NCBI GenBank assembly: GCA_965364735.1
Contig: CBDTYW010000007.1
Span: 1 to 34,674 of the forward strand
Reading direction: 5' to 3'
DNA from: CBDTYW01 sp965364735
Lineage (GTDB): Bacteria > Actinomycetota > Nitriliruptoria > Nitriliruptorales > Nitriliruptoraceae
Length of the DNA: 34,674 nt
The position numbers and the translations under genes were made by a program. Positions 1 to 7,598 of this stretch are shown here, piece by piece. The notes below the pieces were generated by a model that was given only the letters and a program-made list of their open reading frames with translations, was not told the origin of the DNA and ran no database searches. Numbering within the stretch: the stretch's first letter is position 1; the number at the start of each line of letters is the position of its first letter.

Positions 1-54
1 CTCGCGGGCGGCGGCCGCCTCAAGCTCTCCGACCTCCGCGCCGCCCAGCGCTGA
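1..54 (+). CDS. 3' end of an unidentified gene (partial)
   Basis: The first 54 bases read as an open frame of 17 codons ending in TGA, with residues ending LSDLRAAQR and the local G/C third-position bias. The start lies outside the window. In actinobacteria purQ often precedes purL, so this could be the purQ tail, but 17 residues do not allow identification. It could also be chance reading in a high-GC stretch. Confidence 0.3.
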   Translation, partial: LAGGGRLKLSDLRAAQR

Positions 55-177
55 CGGTCCGACGCAACGCGTGTCCTCGATCCGCGACATGTGGCGGGAT
101 GGGGACACGCGATGTGCGCGGGGCGGAGCGTTGAGCTGAGGGCGGTCAGCGGATGGGGACTGGCGAGGGCGGGGTCC

Positions 178-183
178 TAGGAT
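178..183 (+). promoter_or_regulatory. Putative -10 box of purL
   Basis: TAGGAT fits the actinobacterial TANNNT -10 pattern and lies 18 nt before the purL GTG start, which would give a leader of roughly 11 nt. No convincing -35 box is visible. The purL start has no strong Shine-Dalgarno sequence, consistent with a very short leader. The 55-201 spacer shows nothing else recognisable. Confidence 0.35.
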
Positions 184-201
184 CGGACGCCCTGAGACGC
201 C

Positions 202-2487
202 GTGACGATCGCTGACGACGTGACTGATCTGACCTTCCCCGCTGACGAGGCGCTGACGCCGGAACGGGCCCTGGAGCTCGCGGGTGAGCTCGGCCTGAAC
301 GAAGAGGAGTACGAGCGGATCGTCGAGACGCTCGAGCGGACCCCGTCGACGTCCGAGCTCGGGATGTACTCGGTGATGTGGTCGGAGCACTGCTCCTACA
401 AGTCCTCGAAGGTCCACCTGCGCGAGCTCGACACGTCCGGGCCGCAGGTGCTCGTCGGGCCGGGGGAGAACGCTGGCGTGGTCGACGTCGGCGGTGACAT
501 CGCCGTCACGTTCAAGATCGAGTCGCACAACCACCCGTCCTACGTCGAGCCGTACCAGGGCGCGGCAACGGGGGTCGGCGGGATCATCCGTGACATCCTC
601 ACGATGGGCGCGCGCCCGATCGCCGTGATGGATCCGCTGCGGTTCGGGCGCCCCGACAACGCCTTCACGCGCCACATCATCGACGGCGTCGTACGTGGCG
701 TCGGCGGTTACGGCAACTGCGTCGGCGTGGCGAACATCGGCGGGGAGACCGTGTTCGACGACTCCTACGCCGGAAACCCGCTCGTCAACGTCCTCGCGAT
801 CGGCGTGCTCCACAAGGACCGCGTCCAGCTGGCGCTTGCCGAGAACCCCGGCGACGTCGCGGTCCTGCTCGGCTCCGCGACCGGTCGCGACGGCATCGGT
901 GGCGCCTCCGTCCTCGCCAGCCAGGAGTTCGACGAGGGGCTCGACGCGAAGCGCCCCAACGTCCAGGTCGGTGACCCTTTCGCCGAGAAGCTGCTGATCG
1001 AGTGCTGCCTCGAGCTGTATGACCGCGACCTGCTCGCGGGGATCCAGGACATGGGCGCAGCCGGCATCGCCTGCTCGACCTCGGAGCTCGCGTCCGCCGC
1101 CTCGCTCGGCATGGAGGTCGATCTGGACAAGGTCCACCTGCGCGAGCCGTCGATGGAGTCGTGGGAGATCCTCTGCTCCGAGTCACAGGAGCGGATGCTC
1201 GCGCTGGTCTCGCCGCCCAACCTCGACGAGGTCCTCGCCATCGCGGAGAGGTGGGGGGTCCCGGCATCGGTCATCGGCACCGTCGTGGAGGGCAGCAACC
1301 TGAAGCTCACCCGCCGCGGTGAGGTCATCGCTGACTTCCCCGCGCGCTCGCTCGCCGACGAGGGTCCGACCTACCACCGACCGTACGAGCGCCCGTCGTG
1401 GCTCGACGACTACGCCGCGATGGACGTCGAGCACCCGGACCTGCCGCAGGCCGGCAGCGAGGAGCTCGAGCAGGTCTGCCTCGACTTCCTCGGCGACCCC
1501 AACGTCGCGTCCAAGGCGTGGGTCACCGAGCAGTACGACCACCTCGTCGGCGCCGGCACCGTGATGGGCCCCGGCGACGGTGACGCGGGCGTCGTCCGCC
1601 TCCCGGGCAGCGAGCGTGCGCTCGCCTGCGCCACCGACGGCAACGGCCGCTGGTGCGCGCTGGATCCGGCCGAGGGCACGCGGCGCGTCATCGCCGAGGC
1701 GTTCCGCAACGTGGCCGTGGTGGGCGCGAAGCCGCTCGCCTCGACGAACTGCCTGAACTTCGGCAACCCGGAGCGCCCCGAGATCATGTGGCAGCTCGCG
1801 ACCGCGATCGCGGCGATGGGTGAAGCCACCCAAGCGCTCGGCGTTCCCGTCACCGGCGGCAACGTCAGCCTCTACAACGAGACCAAGGGCCAGGCCATCC
1901 ACCCGACGCCGGTCATCGGCATCCTCGGGGTCCTCGAGGACGCGACCACCGCGGTCCGCAGCAGGTTCGCCGGTCCGGACGACGTGGTGCTGCTCCTCGG
2001 CGCGGACACCGTCGACGGGCTCGCTGGCGGCGAGTTCCTCCACGCCCGCGGTGACGCCCTCGGCGGCACGCTCGCGAAGGTCGACCTCGACCTCGAGCTC
2101 CGGCTGGCCGCGGCCCTGCAGGACGCTGCCAGCCAGCGTCTGCTCCGCTCCGCGCACGACGTGTCGGGCGGCGGGCTGTTCGTCAACCTCTGCGAGTCGG
2201 CGATCGCCGGCGGCGTCGGCGTCGACGTGGACATCGACGCGGACCTCTCGGTCGCACAGCTGCTCTTCAGCGAGTCGCCCGGTCGCGTGGTCGTGACGGT
2301 CGCGTCGGGGGATCTGGACGCGTTGGTCGCGGTCGCTGCGGATGCCGGCGTGGCGGCTCGCGAGATCGGTCGAACCGGTGGGACGAGCATCGCGATCTCG
2401 CGGTCGAGCACACCGGTCGTGCAGCTCGACCTCGACGACGTCTCATCGGCGTTCACCACTGCGCTCCCGGAGATGCTGAGCGCCTGA
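202..2487 (+). CDS. purL: Phosphoribosylformylglycinamidine synthase subunit PurL
   Basis: This is the ATP-dependent synthetase subunit that converts FGAR to FGAM in de novo purine synthesis, using ammonia delivered by PurQ with the help of PurS. At 761 residues it is the small, Gram-positive-type PurL rather than the fused ~1300-residue form, so purQ and purS are expected elsewhere, probably upstream. Visible motifs are the catalytic-His segment SEHCSYK (His63), the N-terminal glycine-rich part (GPGENAGVVDVGG), SHNHPS, and the second AIRS-like half with GGNVSLYNET and AHDVSGGG. The GTG start fits the family N-terminus. Downstream, on the same strand, come purF and purM, interrupted by unrelated genes. 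Identification is secure. Confidence 0.97.
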   Translation: MTIADDVTDLTFPADEALTPERALELAGELGLNEEEYERIVETLERTPSTSELGMYSVMWSEHCSYKSSKVHLRELDTSGPQVLVGPGENAGVVDVGGDIAVTFKIESHNHPSYVEPYQGAATGVGGIIRDILTMGARPIAVMDPLRFGRPDNAFTRHIIDGVVRGVGGYGNCVGVANIGGETVFDDSYAGNPLVNVLAIGVLHKDRVQLALAENPGDVAVLLGSATGRDGIGGASVLASQEFDEGLDAKRPNVQVGDPFAEKLLIECCLELYDRDLLAGIQDMGAAGIACSTSELASAASLGMEVDLDKVHLREPSMESWEILCSESQERMLALVSPPNLDEVLAIAERWGVPASVIGTVVEGSNLKLTRRGEVIADFPARSLADEGPTYHRPYERPSWLDDYAAMDVEHPDLPQAGSEELEQVCLDFLGDPNVASKAWVTEQYDHLVGAGTVMGPGDGDAGVVRLPGSERALACATDGNGRWCALDPAEGTRRVIAEAFRNVAVVGAKPLASTNCLNFGNPERPEIMWQLATAIAAMGEATQALGVPVTGGNVSLYNETKGQAIHPTPVIGILGVLEDATTAVRSRFAGPDDVVLLLGADTVDGLAGGEFLHARGDALGGTLAKVDLDLELRLAAALQDAASQRLLRSAHDVSGGGLFVNLCESAIAGGVGVDVDIDADLSVAQLLFSESPGRVVVTVASGDLDALVAVAADAGVAAREIGRTGGTSIAISRSSTPVVQLDLDDVSSAFTTALPEMLSA

Positions 2488-2552
2488 CGGACGCCTTGCC
2501 GATCATCTCGGCCAGATGGCCCGGACGCCCCGGCTGAAGCATCGAGGCTTCG

Positions 2553-2558
2553 TACAGT
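2553..2558 (+). promoter_or_regulatory. Putative -10 box of the PHP-domain gene
   Basis: TACAGT fits TANNNT. It overlaps an alternative GTG at 2557, which argues that the true start is the ATG at 2587 and not that GTG. The 5' leader would then be about 20 nt. No good -35 box is visible. Confidence 0.3.
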
Positions 2559-2586
2559 GCGCAGCCGAGACGCGCCGGGGGTGGAC

Positions 2587-4656
2587 ATGTGCACGGAACA
2601 CGAACACGGACACGACCGTGCGCCACGGGTGGGCCCTGACGTCCAGACCGGGCGGTTCAGCGGTCTGACCCGGCGTGGGTTCCTCCGCGGCTCGGGTCTC
2701 GTCGCCGCCGCGGGCATCGCACGGGCCGGAGCTCCGGCGCTGGACCGCTTGGTGTTCCCCCGTGCATGGGCGAGCACGCCCTCGCTGCAGCAGACGCCGG
2801 ACGGCCGTTCGATCGCTCGGACGGCCATGCACCTGCACTCGTCCTTCAGCGAGGGGCAGGGCTCGATCGGCGGTCATCTGGCCGAGCTCGATCGTCTCGG
2901 CTTCGACGCTGCCTTCTTCACCGACCATGACTGGCGCCAGCGCGCCGTCGACGCCCTCCCGCGCGCGGCGTGCAACAACCTCAACGGTGAGTCGAACCCC
3001 GGCAGCGAGCTCGGCTGGAAGTGGTCGTGGGAGCGCCAGGCCGATCTGGGGAACCACAACGCGAAGTTCGTCCCCGAGCGTGACGCTGTCTGGCTGCGCA
3101 TCGTCAACGACCGCCCAGAGCTGCTCAGCACGCTCGCGTCCGGTGACACCAAGCACCGCGGCAAGGCGAACCGTCAGAACCTGACCGGCGTCGGTCTCGT
3201 CGCGGACTTCGACCCGGGGACCATGCACAACGACGGGTTCATGGAGCTCACGATCGAGATGTCGTACCACCGGCGCACGAGCACGCGCGCCGGCGGCCAT
3301 CAGCTGCTCACCTACCGATGGGGGCGCCTGCCGCATCTGCGCCGGACCGGGTCGGCCTACCACCTCGAGAACGCTGGCCACCGGATCGTCGTGGAGCGCA
3401 ACATCCACGCGATGGGCCGTCAGCAGCACGCCGTCGAGCCCGTGGAAGACATGAAGGCGGCCTTCGTCGCGCTCGGGATCGACCCCTTCCTCGTCGCCGA
3501 GGACAACAGCCTCCACGACCTCCATGTCGGCGTTGCCTCGCGCAACGGCGCGATCGCTGCCGGCTTCTGGCACGGGATCGACATCACCTCGACGCTGCAC
3601 ACGGGTTCCGACCCGGAAGGCGTCATGCGCGACATCCTCGCGCAGTACGCCGGCGACCACGACCTGCTCGTCGACCTCGGCCAGGAGCTCTCGCTGGTCA
3701 CCCACGTCAACCAGTTCCCGAGCGCGAGCTCGGAGATCTACCTGCATCCGTCGGCGTACACACGTCCGAAGGCCGAGGCGACCCTCGAAGAGCTGTACGA
3801 GATCCTCGCGGGTGCTCGCGGCCTCGGCGGCCTGACGACCTACAACCACCCGTTCGGGGCGCAGGAGGGCGAGCTGCAGCAGGGGAGCGACCGCGCGGCC
3901 GACCTCGAGCTCACGCTCACCCGTTTCGCCACCGCTGGGCGCAAGGAGAACGACGTCATCGAGCGCGTCGACGGTCTCGAAGTCTTCTACCGGCGTCGCG
4001 GCAACGTCGGGATGCTCGAGCACCTGCGGCTGTGGGAGGGGCTCACCGCCAACGGCTACGTGCTGTTCGCCAACGGGGTCAGCGATGATCACCTGCCGAG
4101 GAGCGGTCAGGTCCACAAGCAGAACAACCCGATGGCCACAATGCTGGTCACCGAGGACCTGTCGCATGCCGGGCTCAACGCGGCCATCGCCAGCGGGCGG
4201 ATGTTCGCCGCACACATGACGAAGTTCGCCGGCAGCGTCGATCTCCAGGTGGGCGAGCACTTCACGGGGGCAGTCATCGTCGACCCGGCGATGGCGTCCA
4301 CCTCGACGCTGCTCGTCCACGGCGCGGGGCTGCGCAGCGACGGATCGTTCCAGGTCATCCAGGTGCCCGTGGTGACGGACAACGACCAGTCGAGCCCGAT
4401 CGTGGGGGTCTTCGGCCACCCGGTTCCGGTCAACGGCAGCACCGTCGTGTCGAACTCCGCGCTCGCGTCCGGACCGCTGGCGGTGACGTTCGACACGAGC
4501 ATCTCGACCGCGGTCTACGTCCGATTCCTGGATCCCCAGGGCGACCTGCTCGGGGGCACCAACATGATCTACCTCCTGCGGGTTGCCACGAACAAGCCGA
4601 TCAACTCGGGCCGCGACGTGGCCAACCCGTCCGGTCTCGTGCTCAACCTGCGGTGA
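2587..4656 (+). CDS. Tat-exported PHP-domain metal-dependent phosphoesterase-like protein
   Basis: The N-terminus carries a twin-arginine signal (LTRRGFLRGSG followed by an Ala/Gly-rich stretch and FPRAWA), so the product should be exported folded. The mature part begins with PHP-type metal-binding motifs: HLHSSFSEG (His82, His84), FTDHD (Asp113-Asp115), later NHPF (His421) and GVSDDH (Asp500-His502). Such residues bind a di- or trinuclear metal centre in PHP phosphoesterases. The last ~170 residues look like a beta-rich accessory region. The substrate is not predictable. I chose ATG 2587 (689 residues); GTG 2581 and GTG 2557 are in-frame alternatives. PHP proteins are mostly cytoplasmic, so export is notable. 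It is separated from the PIG-L gene by only 64 nt, but a possible promoter lies between them. Confidence 0.85.
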   Translation: MCTEHEHGHDRAPRVGPDVQTGRFSGLTRRGFLRGSGLVAAAGIARAGAPALDRLVFPRAWASTPSLQQTPDGRSIARTAMHLHSSFSEGQGSIGGHLAELDRLGFDAAFFTDHDWRQRAVDALPRAACNNLNGESNPGSELGWKWSWERQADLGNHNAKFVPERDAVWLRIVNDRPELLSTLASGDTKHRGKANRQNLTGVGLVADFDPGTMHNDGFMELTIEMSYHRRTSTRAGGHQLLTYRWGRLPHLRRTGSAYHLENAGHRIVVERNIHAMGRQQHAVEPVEDMKAAFVALGIDPFLVAEDNSLHDLHVGVASRNGAIAAGFWHGIDITSTLHTGSDPEGVMRDILAQYAGDHDLLVDLGQELSLVTHVNQFPSASSEIYLHPSAYTRPKAEATLEELYEILAGARGLGGLTTYNHPFGAQEGELQQGSDRAADLELTLTRFATAGRKENDVIERVDGLEVFYRRRGNVGMLEHLRLWEGLTANGYVLFANGVSDDHLPRSGQVHKQNNPMATMLVTEDLSHAGLNAAIASGRMFAAHMTKFAGSVDLQVGEHFTGAVIVDPAMASTSTLLVHGAGLRSDGSFQVIQVPVVTDNDQSSPIVGVFGHPVPVNGSTVVSNSALASGPLAVTFDTSISTAVYVRFLDPQGDLLGGTNMIYLLRVATNKPINSGRDVANPSGLVLNLR

Positions 4657-4681
4657 CCGCGGAGGCCCGGGGAATCCTGTC

Positions 4682-4687
4682 TAGGCT
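4682..4687 (+). promoter_or_regulatory. Putative -10 box of the PIG-L deacetylase gene
   Basis: TAGGCT matches TANNNT and lies 33 nt before the ATG at 4721, leaving room for the GGGAGGG ribosome-binding site. No clear -35 box is present. The preceding gene ends at 4656, so the box is intergenic. Confidence 0.3.
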
Positions 4688-4720
4688 GTCGGCTCGGGCG
4701 GAGATGACGGGAGGGCCGCC

Positions 4721-5425
4721 ATGACCGACGACGTGCGACGATGTCTCGTGCTGAGCGCCCACCCGGACGACATCGAGTTCGGTGCCGCGGGGACCATCGC
4801 CCAGCACGTGCGTGACGGCTGGCAGGTCACCTACGTCATCGCGACGGCTGGGGAGAAGGGGTCGCACTCGATCGAGGACGACCCGTCCGAGTACGCGACC
4901 CTCCGTCGGGCCGAGGCGGTGGAGGCAGCCCGGATCGTCGGCGTCAGCGACGTCCGCTTCCTGGGGTTCGTCGACGGTGAGGTCACCAACGACCATGCGC
5001 TCCTCAAGGCGATCGCTCGCGAGTTCCGCGCGGTGCGTCCGCACCGGCAGTTCTCGATGGTCCCGGACCTGCTCCCGCGCGACGGGTTCGTCAACCATCC
5101 CGACCACCGCGAGATGGGCGTCGCCAGCCTCGACGTGACGCTGACCGCAGGAACCACGGCGGGCTGGTTCCCGGAGCTCGTGCGCGACGAGGGGCTCGAG
5201 CCGTGGCGTGGGCTCGAGGAGATCTGGTTGATGGGCCCGGGCCAGTCCCAGCACGTCGTCGACATCACCGACATGCTGGACCTCAAGATCGACGCGCTCC
5301 ACGCGCACGTGACGCAGATGCGGGGAGCGGACATCGGGCCGAGGATCCGGACGTGGACGGCAACGACGGGTGCGCCGAGCGGCTTCGCCCATGCGGAGGC
5401 GTTCCGGCGGATCGTCCTGCACTGA
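4721..5425 (+). CDS. PIG-L/LmbE-family zinc deacetylase
   Basis: A 234-residue protein opening with the family signature AHPDDIEFGAAG (His14, Asp16, Asp17) and carrying the second metal motif NHPDHR (His126, His129). The PIG-L/LmbE fold is a Zn-dependent de-N-acetylase acting on GlcNAc conjugates; actinobacterial members include MshB (mycothiol synthesis), Mca and many uncharacterised ones. At ~234 residues it is shorter than MshB or Mca (~290-300) and resembles the generic small PIG-L proteins, so a mycothiol role should not be assumed. No signal peptide is seen, so it is cytoplasmic. A strong GGGAGGG ribosome-binding site precedes the ATG. It might act with the adjacent exported PHP protein on a glycan or glycolipid, but that is inference. 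Confidence 0.9.
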   Translation: MTDDVRRCLVLSAHPDDIEFGAAGTIAQHVRDGWQVTYVIATAGEKGSHSIEDDPSEYATLRRAEAVEAARIVGVSDVRFLGFVDGEVTNDHALLKAIAREFRAVRPHRQFSMVPDLLPRDGFVNHPDHREMGVASLDVTLTAGTTAGWFPELVRDEGLEPWRGLEEIWLMGPGQSQHVVDITDMLDLKIDALHAHVTQMRGADIGPRIRTWTATTGAPSGFAHAEAFRRIVLH

Positions 5426-5473
5426 GCCTGCGCGACGTCCGCGCGGCCGTGAGCCGCACGTGAGGTCTGTGGA

Positions 5474-5493
5474 GGCATTTCGTGGCATTTCGT
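5474..5493 (+). repeat. Tandem 10-bp repeat
   Basis: GGCATTTCGT occurs twice back to back, followed at the same 10-bp spacing by a degenerate third unit (CCACTTTTGT, 5494-5503). The period of about one helical turn suggests a protein-binding array and not a hairpin. It lies about 100 bp upstream of a possible -10 box at 5591 and is noticeably AT-richer than its surroundings. Confidence 0.6.
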
Positions 5494-5553
5494 CCACTTT
5501 TGTCCGGTTGTTGGCGAGGTCGGGAGTTACGCGTGGTCGTCATCTGGGCATGG

Positions 5554-5568
5554 TGCGTGAAACACGCA
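5554..5568. promoter_or_regulatory. Inverted repeat TGCGTG-AAA-CACGCA
   Basis: A perfect 6-3-6 inverted repeat lies 23 bp upstream of the putative -10 box TACACT (5591-5596), in the usual -35 region. It could be an operator. It sits in the 508-bp interval between the PIG-L gene and purF, with the tandem repeat at 5474 further upstream. Confidence 0.35.
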
Positions 5569-5590
5569 TGAGCCAGAGCAAGCGTTCGCG

Positions 5591-5596
5591 TACACT
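5591..5596 (+). promoter_or_regulatory. Putative -10 box of the small ORF at 5645
   Basis: TACACT fits TANNNT and would start a transcript near 5603, about 40 nt before the ATG at 5645. The -35 region has no TTGNNN box but overlaps the downstream side of the inverted repeat at 5554-5568. Confidence 0.3.
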
Positions 5597-5644
5597 TGCG
5601 AGCGCGTGGTTCCACCCTCCTCCCTTCACCACGAAGGCTGACGC

Positions 5645-5869
5645 ATGTCACCGCAGACGCAGCTGCCAGCCTCCCTCCCGTGCCCGTCCGGCCCGCGCGG
5701 GCCCCTCGACCGGCGGGTCCGATGGTCGACGCGCCTTGCCGAACGCTTGCGGCCCGCACGGACGCAGCCGATGACCTCGCCGCGCCTCGCGCAGGCCACG
5801 GAGGAGGCCCGGTCCTTCCTCGACGAGCGTCGCGAACGTCTGGCCCGCGATCTCGCGGGTCGGCGCTGA
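5645..5869 (+). CDS. Possible small protein of 74 residues, unknown function
   Basis: The 508-bp gap before purF contains one plausible small gene. ATG 5645 has an AAGG ribosome-binding site about 8 nt upstream, and the last ~30 codons have strong G/C third positions and encode a highly charged amphipathic helix (ATEEARSFLDERRERLARDL). The first ~40 residues are Pro/Arg-rich and look less protein-like, so a shorter form starting at ATG 5771 (about 32 residues) is possible, although that start has no ribosome-binding site. The product is not recognised. It ends 64 nt before purF. Comparative conservation would decide whether it is real. Confidence 0.35.
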   Translation: MSPQTQLPASLPCPSGPRGPLDRRVRWSTRLAERLRPARTQPMTSPRLAQATEEARSFLDERRERLARDLAGRR

Positions 5870-5874
5870 CCGCC

Positions 5875-5880
5875 TAGACT
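5875..5880 (+). promoter_or_regulatory. Putative -10 box of purF
   Basis: TAGACT fits TANNNT and lies 53 nt upstream of the purF GTG. It predicts transcription start near 5888, so the 7-bp hairpin at 5893-5914 would be at the very 5' end of the purF leader. Confidence 0.35.
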
Positions 5881-5892
5881 TCCTGCATCAAC

Positions 5893-5914
5893 CGCGGCCG
5901 CTCCAGGGGCCGCG
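5893..5914 (+). promoter_or_regulatory. Hairpin in the purF leader
   Basis: CGCGGCC (5893-5899) and GGCCGCG (5908-5914) form a perfect 7-bp stem with an 8-nt loop, between the putative -10 box and the AAGGA ribosome-binding site (5920-5924). It could stabilise the mRNA 5' end, act as an attenuator part or be a terminator for the upstream ORF. It does not resemble a known purine riboswitch. Confidence 0.4.
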
Positions 5915-5933
5915 CACCCAAGGACGCGCAACC

Positions 5934-7406
5934 GTGGCAGCACCGCGCCGCTCGCTCCCGATGCATCCGGATCCGGCAGCGATGCCTCCGGACGCTGACC
6001 TGCGCACCTACGGGGAGGGGCCTGGCGAGGAATGCGGCGTGTTCGGCATCCTCGCGCCGGGCGAAGAGGTCGCCACGGCGACCTACTACGCGCTGTACGC
6101 GTTGCAGCACCGTGGGCAGGAGTCGGCGGGCATCGCGGTGTCCGACGGCAACCGGATCGTCGTCCACAAGGACATGGGTCTCGTCAACCAAGTGTTTTCG
6201 CCGTCGTCGCTGGCCGGGCTCCAAGGGCACCTGGCCATCGGGCACACCCGGTACTCGACCACCGGATCGTCCACGTGGGAGAACGCCCAGCCGCGCTACC
6301 ACGAGTCCTCCACCGGCGGCGGCGTGGCCATCGCCCACAACGGCAACCTCGTGAACACGGCTGATCTGGCCCGGACGCTGGGGACGGCGGCCACGAACGA
6401 CTCCGAGATCATGGCGGCGCTGCTCGCCCGCGATGCCGACGTCTCCCTCGAGGAGGCGATCATGCGGATCGCGCCGACCTTCCGGGGCGCCTTCTCCATC
6501 GTGGCGATGGACGAGGACCGCCTGTACGCCTTCCGCGACCCACAGGGTGTGCGTCCGCTCGTCCTGGGCCGTCTGCCCCGCGGAGGCTGGGTCGTGGCCT
6601 CGGAGACCCCGGCGCTCGACATCACCGGCGCCGTCTACGTCCGCGACGTCGAGCCCGGTGAGCTCGTCTGCATCGATGAGGCGGGTGGCGTCGTCTCGCG
6701 CCGCTTCGCCGAAGCGGCCCCGAAGCATTGCCTGTTCGAATGGGTCTACCTCGCGCGTCCGGATCAGCGTCAGCACGGATCCAGCGTCTACGCGGTCCGT
6801 CACCGAACAGGTCGCGTGCTCGCTCAGGAAGCGCCGGTCGAGGCTGACCTGGTCATCCCGGTGCCGGACTCGGGCACCAGCGCTGCCGCCGGGTATGCCG
6901 CGGAGTCGGGCATCCCGTACGCCGAGGGGCTCGTCAAGAACCGGTACGTCGGACGCACGTTCATCCAGCCGACCGACTCCCTGCGTCAGCTCGGCATCCG
7001 TCTCAAGCTCTCCCCGGTGGCGGAGATCATCGAGGGCAAGCGGCTGGTGGTCGTCGACGACTCGATCGTCCGCGGCAACACCTCGCGTCAGCTCGTCGCG
7101 ATGCTGCGCGCTGTCGGAGCCGCTGAGGTGCACCTGCGCATCACGAGCCCGCCGATCAAGAACCCGTGCTTCTACGGGATCGACATGGCGACGCGCGCCC
7201 AGCTCATCGGCGCGAACATGACCGTCGACGAGATCACCGCGCACCTCGGTGCGGACTCGCTGCACTACGTCACGCTCGACGGGCTGATCAGCGCGACGCC
7301 GGACGCCCGCGACGATCTCTGCCGTGCCTGCTTCGACGGGGAGTACCCGATCGGGGTCCCCGGGGAGCACGAGGACCTCGCCGCCACGAAGTTCGAGGCG
7401 GTCTGA
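5934..7406 (+). CDS. purF: Amidophosphoribosyltransferase PurF
   Basis: First committed enzyme of purine synthesis: it makes 5-phosphoribosylamine from PRPP and glutamine. The N-terminal Ntn-hydrolase glutaminase domain begins at Cys34 in EECGVFGI, so a 33-residue propeptide must be removed to expose the catalytic cysteine. This is long compared with B. subtilis PurF (11 residues). The PRPP-binding loop is VVVDDSIVRGNTSR (about 372-385). Four cysteines (266, 412, 463, 466) lie where the [4Fe-4S] ligands of the B. subtilis-type enzyme occur, so an oxygen-labile cluster is predicted. GTG start with an AAGGA site 9 nt upstream. An unrelated surface-protein gene separates purF from purM. Confidence 0.97.
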   Translation: MAAPRRSLPMHPDPAAMPPDADLRTYGEGPGEECGVFGILAPGEEVATATYYALYALQHRGQESAGIAVSDGNRIVVHKDMGLVNQVFSPSSLAGLQGHLAIGHTRYSTTGSSTWENAQPRYHESSTGGGVAIAHNGNLVNTADLARTLGTAATNDSEIMAALLARDADVSLEEAIMRIAPTFRGAFSIVAMDEDRLYAFRDPQGVRPLVLGRLPRGGWVVASETPALDITGAVYVRDVEPGELVCIDEAGGVVSRRFAEAAPKHCLFEWVYLARPDQRQHGSSVYAVRHRTGRVLAQEAPVEADLVIPVPDSGTSAAAGYAAESGIPYAEGLVKNRYVGRTFIQPTDSLRQLGIRLKLSPVAEIIEGKRLVVVDDSIVRGNTSRQLVAMLRAVGAAEVHLRITSPPIKNPCFYGIDMATRAQLIGANMTVDEITAHLGADSLHYVTLDGLISATPDARDDLCRACFDGEYPIGVPGEHEDLAATKFEAV

Positions 7407-7415
7407 CCTCGGCGC

Positions 7416-7433
7416 CGGGCCGTCCGCGGCCCG
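7416..7433 (+). terminator. Terminator-like hairpin after purF
   Basis: CGGGCCG and CGGCCCG form a 7-bp all-GC stem with loop TCCG, beginning 9 nt after the purF stop. There is no T-run, which is common for actinobacterial terminators. It suggests that purF transcription ends here and that the following surface-protein gene has its own promoter. Confidence 0.5.
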
Positions 7434-7598
7434 CAGCGGTCGGCTCCTGTCCGTGTCGTCCGCTCCGGGCGACATGGCCGCCGGCTGGGCGGGCGAACCG
7501 TCTGAACGGCCGCGTTTCTGCATCCCCGTTCGCACACACACCCCGAAGGTATGTGTCAGTATGCGGTGACTGCTGTCCCTCCGTTCGAGGATCTCCGC

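Noticed and set aside
2503..4419. 638-codon minus-strand frame opposite the PHP-domain gene
   Set aside because: No motif or start signal; the plus-strand frame has a Tat signal and metal-binding motifs.
5474..5503. MraZ-type binding site
   Set aside because: The 10-bp period fits, but the TGGG-type core expected for MraZ is not present in the units.
5893..5914. Purine riboswitch before purF
   Set aside because: A single short stem with none of the conserved junction sequence of purine or PRPP aptamers.
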